Shown here: positions 8,390 to 16,945 of the stretch, piece by piece | Layout: each line of letters opens with the position of its first letter | Numbering within the stretch: position 1 is the first letter of the stretch | Source: Cognatishimia sp. F0-27 | GTDB taxonomy: Bacteria > Pseudomonadota > Alphaproteobacteria > Rhodobacterales > Rhodobacteraceae | Direction: 5' to 3' | Length of the DNA stretch: 64,000 nt | NCBI RefSeq assembly: GCF_020667845.1 | Contig: NZ_JAFMPQ010000014.1 | Span: 45,321 to 109,320 of the forward strand | Notes under the pieces: model-generated | The model's input: only the letters and a program-made list of their open reading frames with translations | The model's database searches: none | Told to the model about the DNA's origin: nothing | Program-made: the position numbers and the translations under genes

Positions 8390-9676
8390 ATGCCCAGCCC
8401 CTTGCGTCTTGGAATTGCCGGTCTTGGAACGGTTGGTGCGGGCGTCGTGAAGATCGTTCGCCAGAAAGCTGCGCTTCTGGCGGAGCGCAGCGGGCAGGAG
8501 ATCGTGATTTCCGCAGTGTCGGCGCGTTCCAAGGGAAAGGACCGCGGCGTTCCGCTGTCGGGCTATGCCTGGGAAGACGATCCTGTCGTTCTTGCGCAGC
8601 GCGACGATGTGGACGTGTTCGTTGAATTGATGGGAGGCCATGAAGGGCCAGCAAGGGACGCCACCGAAGCCGCGCTGCGCGCCGGCAAGGATGTCGTGAC
8701 CGCCAACAAGGCCTTGCTGGCGCATCACGGTCAAGCGCTGGCAAGCCTTGCGGAGAGCATGGGCCGCGTGATCCGGTTCGAGGCTGCTGTCGCGGGAGGG
8801 ATCCCGATCATCAAGGCATTGACCGAGGGGCTTGCGGGGAATGACATCCAGCGCGTGATGGGCGTGATGAACGGGACCTGCAACTACATCCTGACGCGGA
8901 TGGAGGATGCGGGCCTGAGTTATGACGAGGCTTTTGCCGAGGCTGATGGGTTGGGGTATCTCGAAGCGGACCCCACGCTCGACGTCGGGGGGATAGACGC
9001 GGGACACAAGCTGTCCCTGCTGGCCTCCATCGCCTTTGGCACGCAGGTTGCCTTTGATGCGGTGGAACTGGAAGGAATTGGGAGTATCTCCATCGAGGAC
9101 ATCCGGCAGGCCGCGGACATGGGCTTCCGGATCAAGCTTCTCGGTGTTTCGCGCCTGACGGGGCGCGGGTTGGAGCAGTCCATGGCGCCGTGCCTTGTGC
9201 CGGCGGGGTCACCGCTCGGGCAATTGGCGGGCGGCACGAACATGGTGGTGATTGAAGGCGACCAGGTTGGTCAGATCGTCATGCGGGGGGCCGGTGCCGG
9301 AGAGGGGCCGACGGCGAGTGCGGTGATGGGGGATATCATGGATCTGGCGCGTGGCACGCGGCTGTCGACATTTGGCAAGCCGGCAGAGATGCTGCGCCCG
9401 GTCACGCCTGCCAAGGCGGCGACCCCTGCGCCCTATTACCTGCGGATGACATTGCTCGACAAACCCGGCGCTCTGGCAAAGGTGGCCACGGTGCTCTCCG
9501 ATGCAGGGATTTCGATCAACCGGATGCGTCAATACGATCATGCGGACGATGCTGCGCCGGTGCTGATCGTTACCCACAAGACCACGCGCGAGGCGCTCGA
9601 CATTGCGCTTGCAGGCATGGCGCAGACCGGGGTTGTGACCGGGGAGCCGGTCGCGCTTCGGATCGAGGAAGTTTGA
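8390..9676 (+). CDS. hom: Homoserine dehydrogenase
   Basis: Catalyses NAD(P)H reduction of aspartate semialdehyde to homoserine, the branch point to threonine, methionine and isoleucine. The protein is 428 residues. The nucleotide-binding GLGTVG is at residues 11-16; the catalytic-domain signature is visible around FAEADGLGYLEADPTLDVGG; and a C-terminal ACT domain (YYLRMTLLDKPGALAKVATV) suggests allosteric control, normally by threonine. This is the monofunctional type, with no aspartokinase fusion. The ATG at 8390 is supported by AGAAGGA about nine bases upstream. It is followed by glpX and recJ on the same strand. Confidence 0.96.
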   Translation: MPSPLRLGIAGLGTVGAGVVKIVRQKAALLAERSGQEIVISAVSARSKGKDRGVPLSGYAWEDDPVVLAQRDDVDVFVELMGGHEGPARDATEAALRAGKDVVTANKALLAHHGQALASLAESMGRVIRFEAAVAGGIPIIKALTEGLAGNDIQRVMGVMNGTCNYILTRMEDAGLSYDEAFAEADGLGYLEADPTLDVGGIDAGHKLSLLASIAFGTQVAFDAVELEGIGSISIEDIRQAADMGFRIKLLGVSRLTGRGLEQSMAPCLVPAGSPLGQLAGGTNMVVIEGDQVGQIVMRGAGAGEGPTASAVMGDIMDLARGTRLSTFGKPAEMLRPVTPAKAATPAPYYLRMTLLDKPGALAKVATVLSDAGISINRMRQYDHADDAAPVLIVTHKTTREALDIALAGMAQTGVVTGEPVALRIEEV

Positions 9677-9876
9677 CCACCGGGGGCGGGATCGCGCCGG
9701 TTTCATGACCATGCTCAAGGCGCGCCGCGGGTCCTGCGGCCGGCCCGGACCTTGTGATCCTGCGCGCGGGTCCAGCGCCAGTGTTGCGGGTGCGTTTGCG
9801 CCATCACCCTTGCTGTTCCGGCCCCACACGGGCTAGAGACAGCGCAACGCTCAATTTTCGTACCGAAAGGCTTTCC

Positions 9877-10842
9877 ATGACCCGCTCCATCGACTTCAAC
9901 GACCGCATGCTCTCGCTCGGTCTGGCCCGTGTTGCCGAGCAGGCGGCCATCGCATCGGCGGATTACATCGGGCGCGGGGATGAAAAAGCCGCCGATCAGG
10001 CCGCTGTCAACGCCATGCGCGAGCAGCTCAACAAGCTCGACATTTCGGGCGTCGTCGTGATTGGCGAAGGAGAACGCGACGAAGCACCGATGCTCTATAT
10101 CGGAGAAGAGGTTGGCAACGGGAACGGACCGGGGGTGGACATCGCGCTCGATCCTCTGGAGGGGACGACCCTCACTGCGAAGGACATGCCCAACGCGCTG
10201 ACCGTGATCGCGATGGGACCGCGGGGGACAATGCTTCACGCGCCCGACGTATACATGGACAAGCTTGCCATCGGACCGGGTTATGAGCCGGGTGTTGTCA
10301 CGCTCGACATGACGCCGACAGAACGGGTCGAGGCGCTCGCGGCTGCGCGGAACTGTCGGACCCGGGACATCACGGTTTGTATCCTCGAACGGCCGAGGCA
10401 CGAAGACATGATTTCGGAAGTGCGTGCGACAGGGGCCGGCATCCGTCTGATTACCGATGGGGACGTGGCCGGTGTGATGCATTGCGCCGATCGTCAGGTC
10501 ACCGGGATCGACATGTATATGGGGTCGGGCGGCGCGCCTGAAGGTGTGCTCGCGGCAGCGGCGCTCAAGTGCATGGGCGGGCAGATCTTTGGCCGCTTGC
10601 TGTTCCGCAATGATGACGAGCGCGCCCGTGCGGCAAAGGCCGGGATCACGGACCTCGACAAGATCTATACGCGCGACGAGATGGTGACAGACAACGTGAT
10701 CTTTGCCGCCACCGGGGTCACAAGCGGGTCGCTGTTGCCGGGAATCAAGCGCGAGGTTGGCTATCTGACCACCGAGACGATCCTCATGCGGTCCAAGACA
10801 GGCTCCGTGCGGCGGATGGTCTACCGCAACCCAGTGCACTGA
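9877..10842 (+). CDS. glpX: Class II fructose-1,6-bisphosphatase GlpX
   Basis: A 321-residue GlpX-type phosphatase that removes the 1-phosphate of fructose-1,6-bisphosphate in gluconeogenesis (and of sedoheptulose-1,7-bisphosphate in some organisms). Diagnostic segments are GDEKAADQAAVNAMREQLN near the N-terminus, the metal-binding IGEGERDEAPML, and VDIALDPLEGTTLTAK, which carries the inositol-phosphatase-type DPLEGT motif. GAAAGG precedes the ATG. The 200 bases between hom and glpX show no clear promoter or terminator, so the two may be co-transcribed. Confidence 0.96.
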   Translation: MTRSIDFNDRMLSLGLARVAEQAAIASADYIGRGDEKAADQAAVNAMREQLNKLDISGVVVIGEGERDEAPMLYIGEEVGNGNGPGVDIALDPLEGTTLTAKDMPNALTVIAMGPRGTMLHAPDVYMDKLAIGPGYEPGVVTLDMTPTERVEALAAARNCRTRDITVCILERPRHEDMISEVRATGAGIRLITDGDVAGVMHCADRQVTGIDMYMGSGGAPEGVLAAAALKCMGGQIFGRLLFRNDDERARAAKAGITDLDKIYTRDEMVTDNVIFAATGVTSGSLLPGIKREVGYLTTETILMRSKTGSVRRMVYRNPVH

Positions 10843-10900
10843 ACCTGCGAAACGACAGGGTCCGTTGGCGCTTGGCGCGGCGGGCCGATCGGAGGCGTCC

Positions 10901-12646
10901 ATGAGCTATCTCGGCGTCGAGAGCAGCCTGACGGGTCGGCGCTGGGTTGGGCCGTCGGTGGAAACCGAACGTCTCGCCGAAACGCTGGTTCAGCGCACGG
11001 GACAGGTCCCGGCGGTCGCGGCGGTTCTGGCGCGGCTCGGCGTGCGACCCGAAGAGGTCGACAGCTATCTGGCACCACGCTTGCGCGATCTTTTGCCCGA
11101 CCCGCGCAGCCTGCGCGACATGGAACGGGCCGCGGCGCGTGTCGTGGCCGCGGTCAAGGCGCGACAGCGCATCGCGGTCTTTGCGGATTACGACGTCGAT
11201 GGCGGCGCTTCGGCCGCGCTGCTTCTCGATTGGTTGGGGCAGATGGGGCGCGATGCGACGCTCTATATCCCGGACCGTATCGATGAAGGTTACGGACCAA
11301 ACGTGCCGGCCATGCGGGCCTTGGCCGCCCGTCACGATCTCATCATCTGCGTCGACTGCGGCACCTTGAGTTTCGAGCCTGTCGCCGCCGCGCAGGAGAG
11401 CGCCGATGTGGTTATCCTCGATCATCACCTCGGCGCCGAGACGCTTCCGGAATGTCATGCGGTCGTCAACCCGAACCGTCAGGACGAGGATGGTGCGCTC
11501 AGCCATCTGTGTGCCGCGGGGGTTGTATTCCTGCTGTTGGTGGAGGCCGGTCGGCAATTGCGCGAGGCAGGGGAGCGCGGGCCCGACCTGATCGCAATGC
11601 TGGATCTTGTTGCGCTTGCGACGGTCGCGGATGTGGCGCCATTGATCGGTGTGAACCGCGCCCTGGTCCAGCAGGGGCTTGCCGTCATGAAGCGTCGGGA
11701 CCGGGTGGGATTGCGGGCGCTGGCGGATGTGGCACGGCTCGATTCCGCCCCGTCGGCCTATCATCTGGGGTTCGTGCTTGGACCTCGCGTGAATGCGGGC
11801 GGGCGGATCGGAGAGGCCGACCTGGGTGCGCGTTTGCTGGCCTGCAGCGACCCGCATGGCGCACAGGCCATGGCGGAAAAGCTCGATCTTCTGAATACGG
11901 AACGCCGTGAGATCGAAGCATTGGTGCGGGCTGCCGCGCTCGCGCAGGCAGAAGAGCGCGGTCTCGATGCTCCGCTGGTCTGGGCCGCAGGCGAAGGATG
12001 GCATCCCGGTGTCGTCGGCATTGTTGCGGCAAGGCTGAAGGAACAGACCAACCGGCCCGCGGTGGTCATTGGCCTCGACGGTGGTGTCGGCAAGGGCTCC
12101 GGTCGCTCGGTTTCGGGCGTTGACCTTGGGGCTTGCATTCAACGGCTGGCCACGGAAGGGCTTCTGATCAAAGGGGGTGGGCACAAGATGGCGGCGGGGC
12201 TGACCGTGGCGGAGGATGCGCTTGAAGCGGCGATGGCGCGGCTCGCGGCGCTCCTCGAGAAGCAGGGCGCCGGGCTCGGCGGAGCGGCGGATCTGCGGCT
12301 GGATGCGGTGATGATGCCGGGGGCTGCAACACCGGAGCTTCTGGAGCAGATCAACCGTGCCGGGCCGTTTGGCCAGGGTGCGCCGGGGCCCCGCTTTGCC
12401 TTTCCAGATCAGCGGATTTCCTTTGCCAAACAGGTTGGCTCCGGTCATCTCAAGTTGAGCTTCGGCGATGGGCTGGGCTCCCGTCTCGATGCGATTGCGT
12501 TTGGAGCCTTTGACGGACCGCTTGGAAAAGCGCTCATGGAGCATGGTCAGGCGCGATTCCATCTTGCGGGGCGGTTGGACCTGAACGAGTGGCAGGGTCG
12601 CGTGAGCGTGCAACTCCGGCTTGACGACGCGGCGCGCGCTTCCTGA
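10901..12646 (+). CDS. recJ: Single-stranded-DNA-specific exonuclease RecJ
   Basis: RecJ is a 5'-3' single-strand exonuclease of the DHH superfamily acting in recombination, mismatch and base-excision repair. The 581-residue protein has the first metal motif DYDVDG at residues 96-101 and the DHH motif ILDHH at about 172-176. The DHHA1 nucleic-acid-binding region (KGSGRSVSGVDLG, then GGGHKMAAGLTV) and a C-terminal OB-like domain follow. GGAGG stands directly upstream of the ATG. Only 58 bases separate it from glpX, consistent with co-transcription. Confidence 0.96.
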   Translation: MSYLGVESSLTGRRWVGPSVETERLAETLVQRTGQVPAVAAVLARLGVRPEEVDSYLAPRLRDLLPDPRSLRDMERAAARVVAAVKARQRIAVFADYDVDGGASAALLLDWLGQMGRDATLYIPDRIDEGYGPNVPAMRALAARHDLIICVDCGTLSFEPVAAAQESADVVILDHHLGAETLPECHAVVNPNRQDEDGALSHLCAAGVVFLLLVEAGRQLREAGERGPDLIAMLDLVALATVADVAPLIGVNRALVQQGLAVMKRRDRVGLRALADVARLDSAPSAYHLGFVLGPRVNAGGRIGEADLGARLLACSDPHGAQAMAEKLDLLNTERREIEALVRAAALAQAEERGLDAPLVWAAGEGWHPGVVGIVAARLKEQTNRPAVVIGLDGGVGKGSGRSVSGVDLGACIQRLATEGLLIKGGGHKMAAGLTVAEDALEAAMARLAALLEKQGAGLGGAADLRLDAVMMPGAATPELLEQINRAGPFGQGAPGPRFAFPDQRISFAKQVGSGHLKLSFGDGLGSRLDAIAFGAFDGPLGKALMEHGQARFHLAGRLDLNEWQGRVSVQLRLDDAARAS

Positions 12647-12760
12647 AAGCAACCGGCCATTCTGTAGTATCCTTGGGCCTTGATTTTTATAAGGAATATC
12701 GGGTTTCGCGCGTGTAGGATGGCTTTGCGTGGGAAAGCGCAAAAATACCAAAGTTTTTGC

Positions 12761-12789
12761 TTGCAAGCCTCGGACGGTTTCCATAAAAC
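12761..12789 (+). promoter_or_regulatory. Putative sigma-70 promoter of tRNA-Glu
   Basis: TTGCAA (12761-12766), a 17-base spacer and TAAAAC (12784-12789) each match four of six consensus bases with ideal spacing. Transcription would begin about 15 bases before the tRNA. The call rests on sequence pattern and position only. Confidence 0.45.
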
Positions 12790-12809
12790 CCCGCTCACAC
12801 CACGACAGT

Positions 12810-12884
12810 GGCCCGTTCGTCTATCGGTTAGGACGCCAGGTTTTCAACCTGGAAAGAGGGGTTCGATTCCCCTACGGGCTGCCA
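12810..12884 (+). tRNA. tRNA-Glu (anticodon TTC)
   Basis: A full cloverleaf of 75 bases including an encoded CCA. The acceptor arm GGCCCGT pairs with ACGGGCT (with one G-T). The D-arm contains CTATCGGTTAGG, the anticodon stem CCAGG/CCTGG encloses the loop TTTTCAA (anticodon TTC), and the T-arm is GGGGTTCGATTCCCC. Discriminator base G and the whole sequence match the usual alphaproteobacterial tRNA-Glu. No second copy of the 3' end is visible downstream, so there is no sign of an integrated element using it as an attachment site. Confidence 0.97.
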
Positions 12885-13256
12885 CTCCTCCCCCAAACAT
12901 CAAGAAGATCCGAACTCTACACGTGGGATTGCTCGCGTAGCGTCGGCACAGTTCGCACGTATTTGCGCGGCTGTTCAAACGCTCCTGCGTCGGTGTTGTG
13001 CGCGTCCCTCGCGATCAGCGCAGGCTCAAGGATCGACTGATCCTGTGAGGCAGACACAGGCCCCCGTCCTGATCGACCCGGCTTCGGATTTGGTGTTTTC
13101 ATCCAAGGCTGCCTTCTCAAGCTGAAGAGGCTGTGCGACTCGCGGTTGGGTGACGGGGAAAATGTCTCCGCCTCACCCTCTTTTGGAACCCGGTGATCAG
13201 CAACGTGAATGCGAGAATCTCCGGGATATCGCAAAATAATTCACAAAAACAATGAG

Positions 13257-13274
13257 TTGAGAAACATCTCTCAA
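13257..13274. promoter_or_regulatory. Inverted repeat TTGAGA-N6-TCTCAA upstream of the FNR-type box
   Basis: Two perfect 6-base arms around a 6-base spacer, centred 18 bases upstream of the centre of the FNR-type box. It could be a second operator for another regulator. The arms are short and AT-rich, so chance is a real alternative. Confidence 0.35.
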
Positions 13275-13276
13275 TA

Positions 13277-13317
13277 TTGATCTAGATCAAACATTCTCTA
13301 ATTGTAATATGTAATTT
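13277..13317 (+). promoter_or_regulatory. FNR/CRP-family box TTGATCTAGATCAA with a correctly spaced -10 element
   Basis: TTGATCTAGATCAA (13277-13290) matches the consensus TTGAT-N4-ATCAA at every fixed position and is a perfect 14-base palindrome. A -10-like TAATTT sits at 13312-13317, placing the start of transcription near 13324. The box is then centred at about -41, the position used in class II activation by FNR proteins. In this order such boxes are bound by FnrL (oxygen) or by Dnr/NnrR-type proteins (nitric oxide), which sequence alone cannot separate. Confidence 0.75.
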
Positions 13318-13385
13318 ATCAAATGTGTTTGGCCGGCTCGCGCCCCGCTCACAAGACAATTTCGATACTCAGGAGGGGAATATCC

Positions 13386-16300
13386 ATGCCGTTTACATTG
13401 AATTTTTTGTCGGGTCCAAAGACCTTTACTCTCGACAGTTTGCTGGGAACTTTTGGGGGAGATACATTCCAGACCACGCCAGGGTTGCTGGATACGACGG
13501 CGAGCGTTGTTACACCGTTCATCGACAAGGATGGCAATGCGCTTTACGGCGTCGACAGCGAATTTGGCTTCAATGTGACGGATTTTGTCGGTGCGGAGCA
13601 AAAGACCCTCGACAGCGACTATGGCGAGGGCTTTGCGGGCAATATTGGCACGGATCTCGATGCGAGCGGCTTTGTGGAGTCCGATGAGGCCATCGGGCTC
13701 TCTGTGCGCAATGCCGTAACAGACCTGTTCCGAACACCGGCTCCCCTCGGCACATGGTTGCGTGGTCTGGGTGGCGAGACCGTGAAGGCGTCGACCGAGC
13801 ATTACGTCACCATGCAGCAGGTCCTCTCCGATCAGGCGTTTCCAGGCGATACATCCGCCTTGTACATGCTGGATGACGATCTCAAGCTCCGCGATCTCGA
13901 AGAGACCGCGCCGGGCGTGTTCACTGAAGGGCTCACCCATGACTATTACGTAAAGGAACTGACCGAAGCACTCAACCGCGCCATTTCGGACACTGCGACA
14001 AACGCGGGAACACAGACCTACACGGATCTCGATTTTGACCGTGATGGCACCAATGACCCGTTCGATACGCTGACCGTGGTGCAGAACCTCGATCTTGACG
14101 GAGACGGTTCCGTGCTGCCGGTCAATGTTGCGGCGCTCGACCTCGATCAGGACGGCCATGCTGATGTCCATGACGTTTTGCTGAATGGTCTCGGAACAGC
14201 GGATATCACCGATTTGGTGGAGCCCAATGAATCCACCGTCCTGAGCGACATTGCCTATGGCAACGATTATTCGATCACGCTCAAGGATGACGGCAAGCTG
14301 CTCTACAGGTTTGGCACGACGGTCAAGCGTCCGAACGATATTCGTCTCGACATGAAGATCGACCTGCCGGAACTCTGGACAACCGATCTTGATGAAAACG
14401 GTATCCCGGACATCGTGGAGAATGGACCGTCCGGGATCACGATCACGCGCGCAGAGCTTATCGTGAACCACGACATCACGAATAACCCGAACGATCAGAT
14501 CCGCCCCGAAGACTACGAGAATGAAGGTGCCATCGGTCGGCTGCCCTCGTATTACGTGGTCGAAGATCCCGATGATGCGCACAACACGCTCTGGGTGGCG
14601 CCGCTGGACAGCCATGACGGCACCGGCACAAAGCTTCCGAGCTACTTGCGGCTCGATCCGAACGGTGACGTGGATCTCGTGTTCCAGGCGGGCGACATCC
14701 CTGTTTATGATCCGGACGGCGCGCTTGTCGGGTTCCGCAACAAGGATTTCGAAGGCAATGTGATCGGCACGGTGCTGCGCGATTTCTCGCTTTCGGATCA
14801 GGGGACAACGCCACAGACGCAGGGGCTTGATTTCACTTCTTCCGACCTCTCGGGCGGGTTCACCGTCGCGTGGTATACCACGGTCAACCGTGAGCCGTTC
14901 CAGTGGTCCTACGACATGTTCGGCGATGATCCTTACAAGAACGTCTATGAGAGCTTTGCCACCCGTGAGGAGGCCGAGGCTGCTGGATACACCGATGATG
15001 ACCTTGCTTCCGGTCCGCGGTGGCGCCTGACGCCGAACAAATTCGGCCAGGATCTGCCCGGGCTTGAAGTGCCGGTGATCGACAATTCCGCACCGCCTTA
15101 CCAGCGGGACAACATCAAATACGAAACGGGTGAGTCCTACACCACCACGATCAACCTCCTCGATTGGGGTGAAGATACCAACGGCGACAACGTGGTCGAT
15201 ATCGACGACTCGCCGCTGCGCACGGCTGAGGGCTGGATGCTGGTCGATCCAACTCGTCTCGACGAAAACGCAGACGGTCTCATTGATGAGGGCTGGAGCC
15301 AGGTCAACAACAGCTTCGGGCACGGCGATCCCGTCCCGACCGGCCCGATCTACTTTGCGGTTTCGCCAAACGGTCAATCCCTGACGCCCGATTTCCTCGA
15401 TACGGCCGTCTATGTGAAGGGCGACCGTCAGGACTCGGCCAAGCTCTATGACATTCAGTTGGTGCTGGAATATGAAACCGACCAGACCTTTGTCGAGGTC
15501 AATGAGGTGCCGCTGCCGGTGGTGACCTATGGCGGTGGTCAGGATCAGGGCACAGCGGTGAGCTACAACGGTCTCGCGGTTGAACTTCTCAACAACGCAT
15601 GGAAGCAGGTGGTGGGCGACGATCCGTTCGAAATCACCGAAGAAACCGTCCTGAGCTTTGATTTCAGCAGCTCGCAAGAGGGTGAGATCCACGGCATCGG
15701 GTTCGATAACGACAATGCCCTGTCGCCGGAATGGTTGTTCCAACTGGACGGTGTCCAGAACTACGCCGCGGCCAATCAGGCGTTCAACGGAGACTACGTC
15801 ACGGGCTCGGGTGCTCAGCACTACGATATCCCCGTGGGTCAGTTCTTTACCGGTGATTTCGGCAGCATCGTTCTTGCGATGGACGACGATGCCGGTCTTG
15901 GCGGGGACAGCGTGTTCAGCAACCTGCGGGTCGTGACACCGCGGCTGGAGGTGAATGGCACCTTGCTCGATGTGTCTTCGCATGGTCAGACGCAAGATGC
16001 AGGCTTTGCGCTCTCGATCGATGACACCACGTTGCAACTCAAGGAGAACGCCTGGAAGGAGCTTCTGGCGCAGGATACGTTCGAGATCACCGAGAACACC
16101 GTTCTGAGCTTTGACTTCAGCAGCGATGTCGAAGGGGAAATCCACGCCATTGGCTTTGACACCGACAGCGCCCTGTCCCCGGAATTGCTTTTCCAACTGG
16201 ACGGTGTGCAGACGCATGACCAGTCCATTCAGGATTTCAACGGGGACTACACCACCGGGTCGGGCGTCCGCCATTACGACATCCCGGTGGGCGAGTTCTA

Positions 16301-16415
16301 CACCGGGAGCTACAGCCGACTTGTTCTGACGATGGATGACGATGCGGGGCTCGGTGGCGACAGCGTGTTCAGCAATGTCACCCTGACGACCGTGGACGAT
16401 GCCCTTCTCGTCTGA
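13386..16415 (+). CDS. Large acidic protein with calcium-loop motifs and duplicated C-terminal module
   Basis: A 1009-residue, strongly acidic protein that I cannot assign to a named family. There is no Sec signal at the N-terminus (begins MPFTLNFLSGPKTFTLDSLL). Several EF-hand/dockerin-like loops occur (DFDRDGTNDPFD, DLDGDGSVLPVN, DLDQDGHADVHD, DLDENGIPDIVE, DTNGDNVVDIDD). Two modules of about 120 residues (about 726-848 and 876-1001) are roughly two-thirds identical, sharing FEITE.TVLSFDFSS, GEIH.IGFD and MDDDAGLGGDSVFSN; they resemble accessory modules of marine extracellular polysaccharide enzymes. No RTX nonapeptides or catalytic domain is seen. AGGAGGGG precedes the ATG. Base composition is visibly less GC-rich than its neighbours. 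Secretion, perhaps type I, is inferred. Confidence 0.85.
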   Translation: MPFTLNFLSGPKTFTLDSLLGTFGGDTFQTTPGLLDTTASVVTPFIDKDGNALYGVDSEFGFNVTDFVGAEQKTLDSDYGEGFAGNIGTDLDASGFVESDEAIGLSVRNAVTDLFRTPAPLGTWLRGLGGETVKASTEHYVTMQQVLSDQAFPGDTSALYMLDDDLKLRDLEETAPGVFTEGLTHDYYVKELTEALNRAISDTATNAGTQTYTDLDFDRDGTNDPFDTLTVVQNLDLDGDGSVLPVNVAALDLDQDGHADVHDVLLNGLGTADITDLVEPNESTVLSDIAYGNDYSITLKDDGKLLYRFGTTVKRPNDIRLDMKIDLPELWTTDLDENGIPDIVENGPSGITITRAELIVNHDITNNPNDQIRPEDYENEGAIGRLPSYYVVEDPDDAHNTLWVAPLDSHDGTGTKLPSYLRLDPNGDVDLVFQAGDIPVYDPDGALVGFRNKDFEGNVIGTVLRDFSLSDQGTTPQTQGLDFTSSDLSGGFTVAWYTTVNREPFQWSYDMFGDDPYKNVYESFATREEAEAAGYTDDDLASGPRWRLTPNKFGQDLPGLEVPVIDNSAPPYQRDNIKYETGESYTTTINLLDWGEDTNGDNVVDIDDSPLRTAEGWMLVDPTRLDENADGLIDEGWSQVNNSFGHGDPVPTGPIYFAVSPNGQSLTPDFLDTAVYVKGDRQDSAKLYDIQLVLEYETDQTFVEVNEVPLPVVTYGGGQDQGTAVSYNGLAVELLNNAWKQVVGDDPFEITEETVLSFDFSSSQEGEIHGIGFDNDNALSPEWLFQLDGVQNYAAANQAFNGDYVTGSGAQHYDIPVGQFFTGDFGSIVLAMDDDAGLGGDSVFSNLRVVTPRLEVNGTLLDVSSHGQTQDAGFALSIDDTTLQLKENAWKELLAQDTFEITENTVLSFDFSSDVEGEIHAIGFDTDSALSPELLFQLDGVQTHDQSIQDFNGDYTTGSGVRHYDIPVGEFYTGSYSRLVLTMDDDAGLGGDSVFSNVTLTTVDDALLV

Positions 16416-16442
16416 GGTCAGCCACACAAGCTAGGCCAAAGG

Positions 16443-16508
16443 TGCCGGCGTTGCAGCGATCCGTTCTGCTCCTTGACAGGGCAGCATTGGTTCGGGGCAA
16501 CGCCGGCA
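16443..16508 (+). terminator. Long inverted repeat after the acidic protein gene; possible terminator
   Basis: TGCCGGCGTTGC (16443-16454) pairs perfectly with GCAACGCCGGCA (16497-16508), 12 bp with a 42-base interior. The interior can form a smaller stem (CTGCTCC against GGGCAG). The outer stem is followed by TCATCTTTGT rather than a clean T-run, so intrinsic termination is only one possibility; an RNA-stabilising 3' structure is another. It begins 27 bases after the stop codon. Confidence 0.5.
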
Positions 16509-16906
16509 TCATCTTTGTCAGCTACCTGTCAAAGAGCGGCCGGTGCGGGGTCGGTCGCCTTGGCTCCGTGCCGCCGCGCTCCGGTCTGGAGAGCGCCGGG
16601 AGCCCGCGACGGTCTTTGCCCCTTGGGGCGATCCTTTTGGTCGGGCCGTCTGGCCGGTAACGGCTTCGGATCTGTCCCGCTTCCCTTGCGCGGCGCATCA
16701 GAGCGCGGGCGGGAATGGTTTCTGCGACGGGGCATGGCCTTCGCATTTCCGTGCGCGGTCAGAAGCACCGGTCTCACGGGCGGGTGCGGATTCCGGCTTG
16801 GCCTCATTGCTCGGGAGCGGCGGGCGACGCCGCAGCGTATCGAACGCTGATCCGTGAGGTCCATCCGAGACTGAGTGGCAAAATCAGAATTGAAATGACG
16901 TGATTT

Positions 16907-16918
16907 TTTGTATACAAA
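16907..16918. promoter_or_regulatory. Palindromic operator TTTGTATACAAA upstream of the GntR gene
   Basis: A perfect 12-base palindrome 27 bases before the gntR start, in a local AT-rich tract, with a partial second copy (AATACAAAA) just downstream. GntR proteins of the FadR/FCD class bind short palindromes with TNGT...ACNA cores, and TTGTATACAA fits that shape. It probably mediates autoregulation and control of the downstream operon. Confidence 0.6.
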
Positions 16919-16945
16919 GAAAATACAAAATTCTGGTGAGGGTCC

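Larger units (their letters stand above)
12885..13385. other. Intergenic region leading into the FNR-box promoter
   Basis: About 500 bases without a recognisable gene. The first 300 are ordinary GC-rich sequence with only low-quality open frames. The last 180 turn sharply AT-rich and contain the inverted repeat, FNR-type box and -10 element listed separately, plus the ribosome binding site of the large acidic protein. Confidence 0.5.
16416..16945. other. Intergenic region with stem-loop and GntR operator
   Basis: A 530-base gap. It contains the inverted repeat at 16443-16508 and, at the far end, the AT-rich palindromic operator at 16907-16918. The roughly 350 bases between are GC-rich. Open frames there on both strands are arginine-rich shadows with no usable ribosome binding site. 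I see no RNA gene. Confidence 0.5.

Noticed and set aside
6501..8744. A 747-codon minus-strand open frame antisense to formate dehydrogenase
   Set aside because: It is His/Arg/Pro-rich with no family resemblance, and it crosses two plus-strand genes and their intergenic repeat. This is typical of high-GC shadow frames.
12810..13385. tRNA-Glu as attachment site of an integrated element carrying the acidic protein gene
   Set aside because: I looked for a second copy of the tRNA 3' end and for an integrase gene and saw neither. The lower GC content of the acidic gene alone is not enough.
13287..16427. A 1046-codon open frame on the minus strand, fully antisense to the acidic protein gene
   Set aside because: The plus-strand frame has a strong ribosome binding site, a promoter and internal protein repeats. 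The antisense frame has no ribosome binding site and is long only because the codon use of the acidic gene avoids antisense stops.
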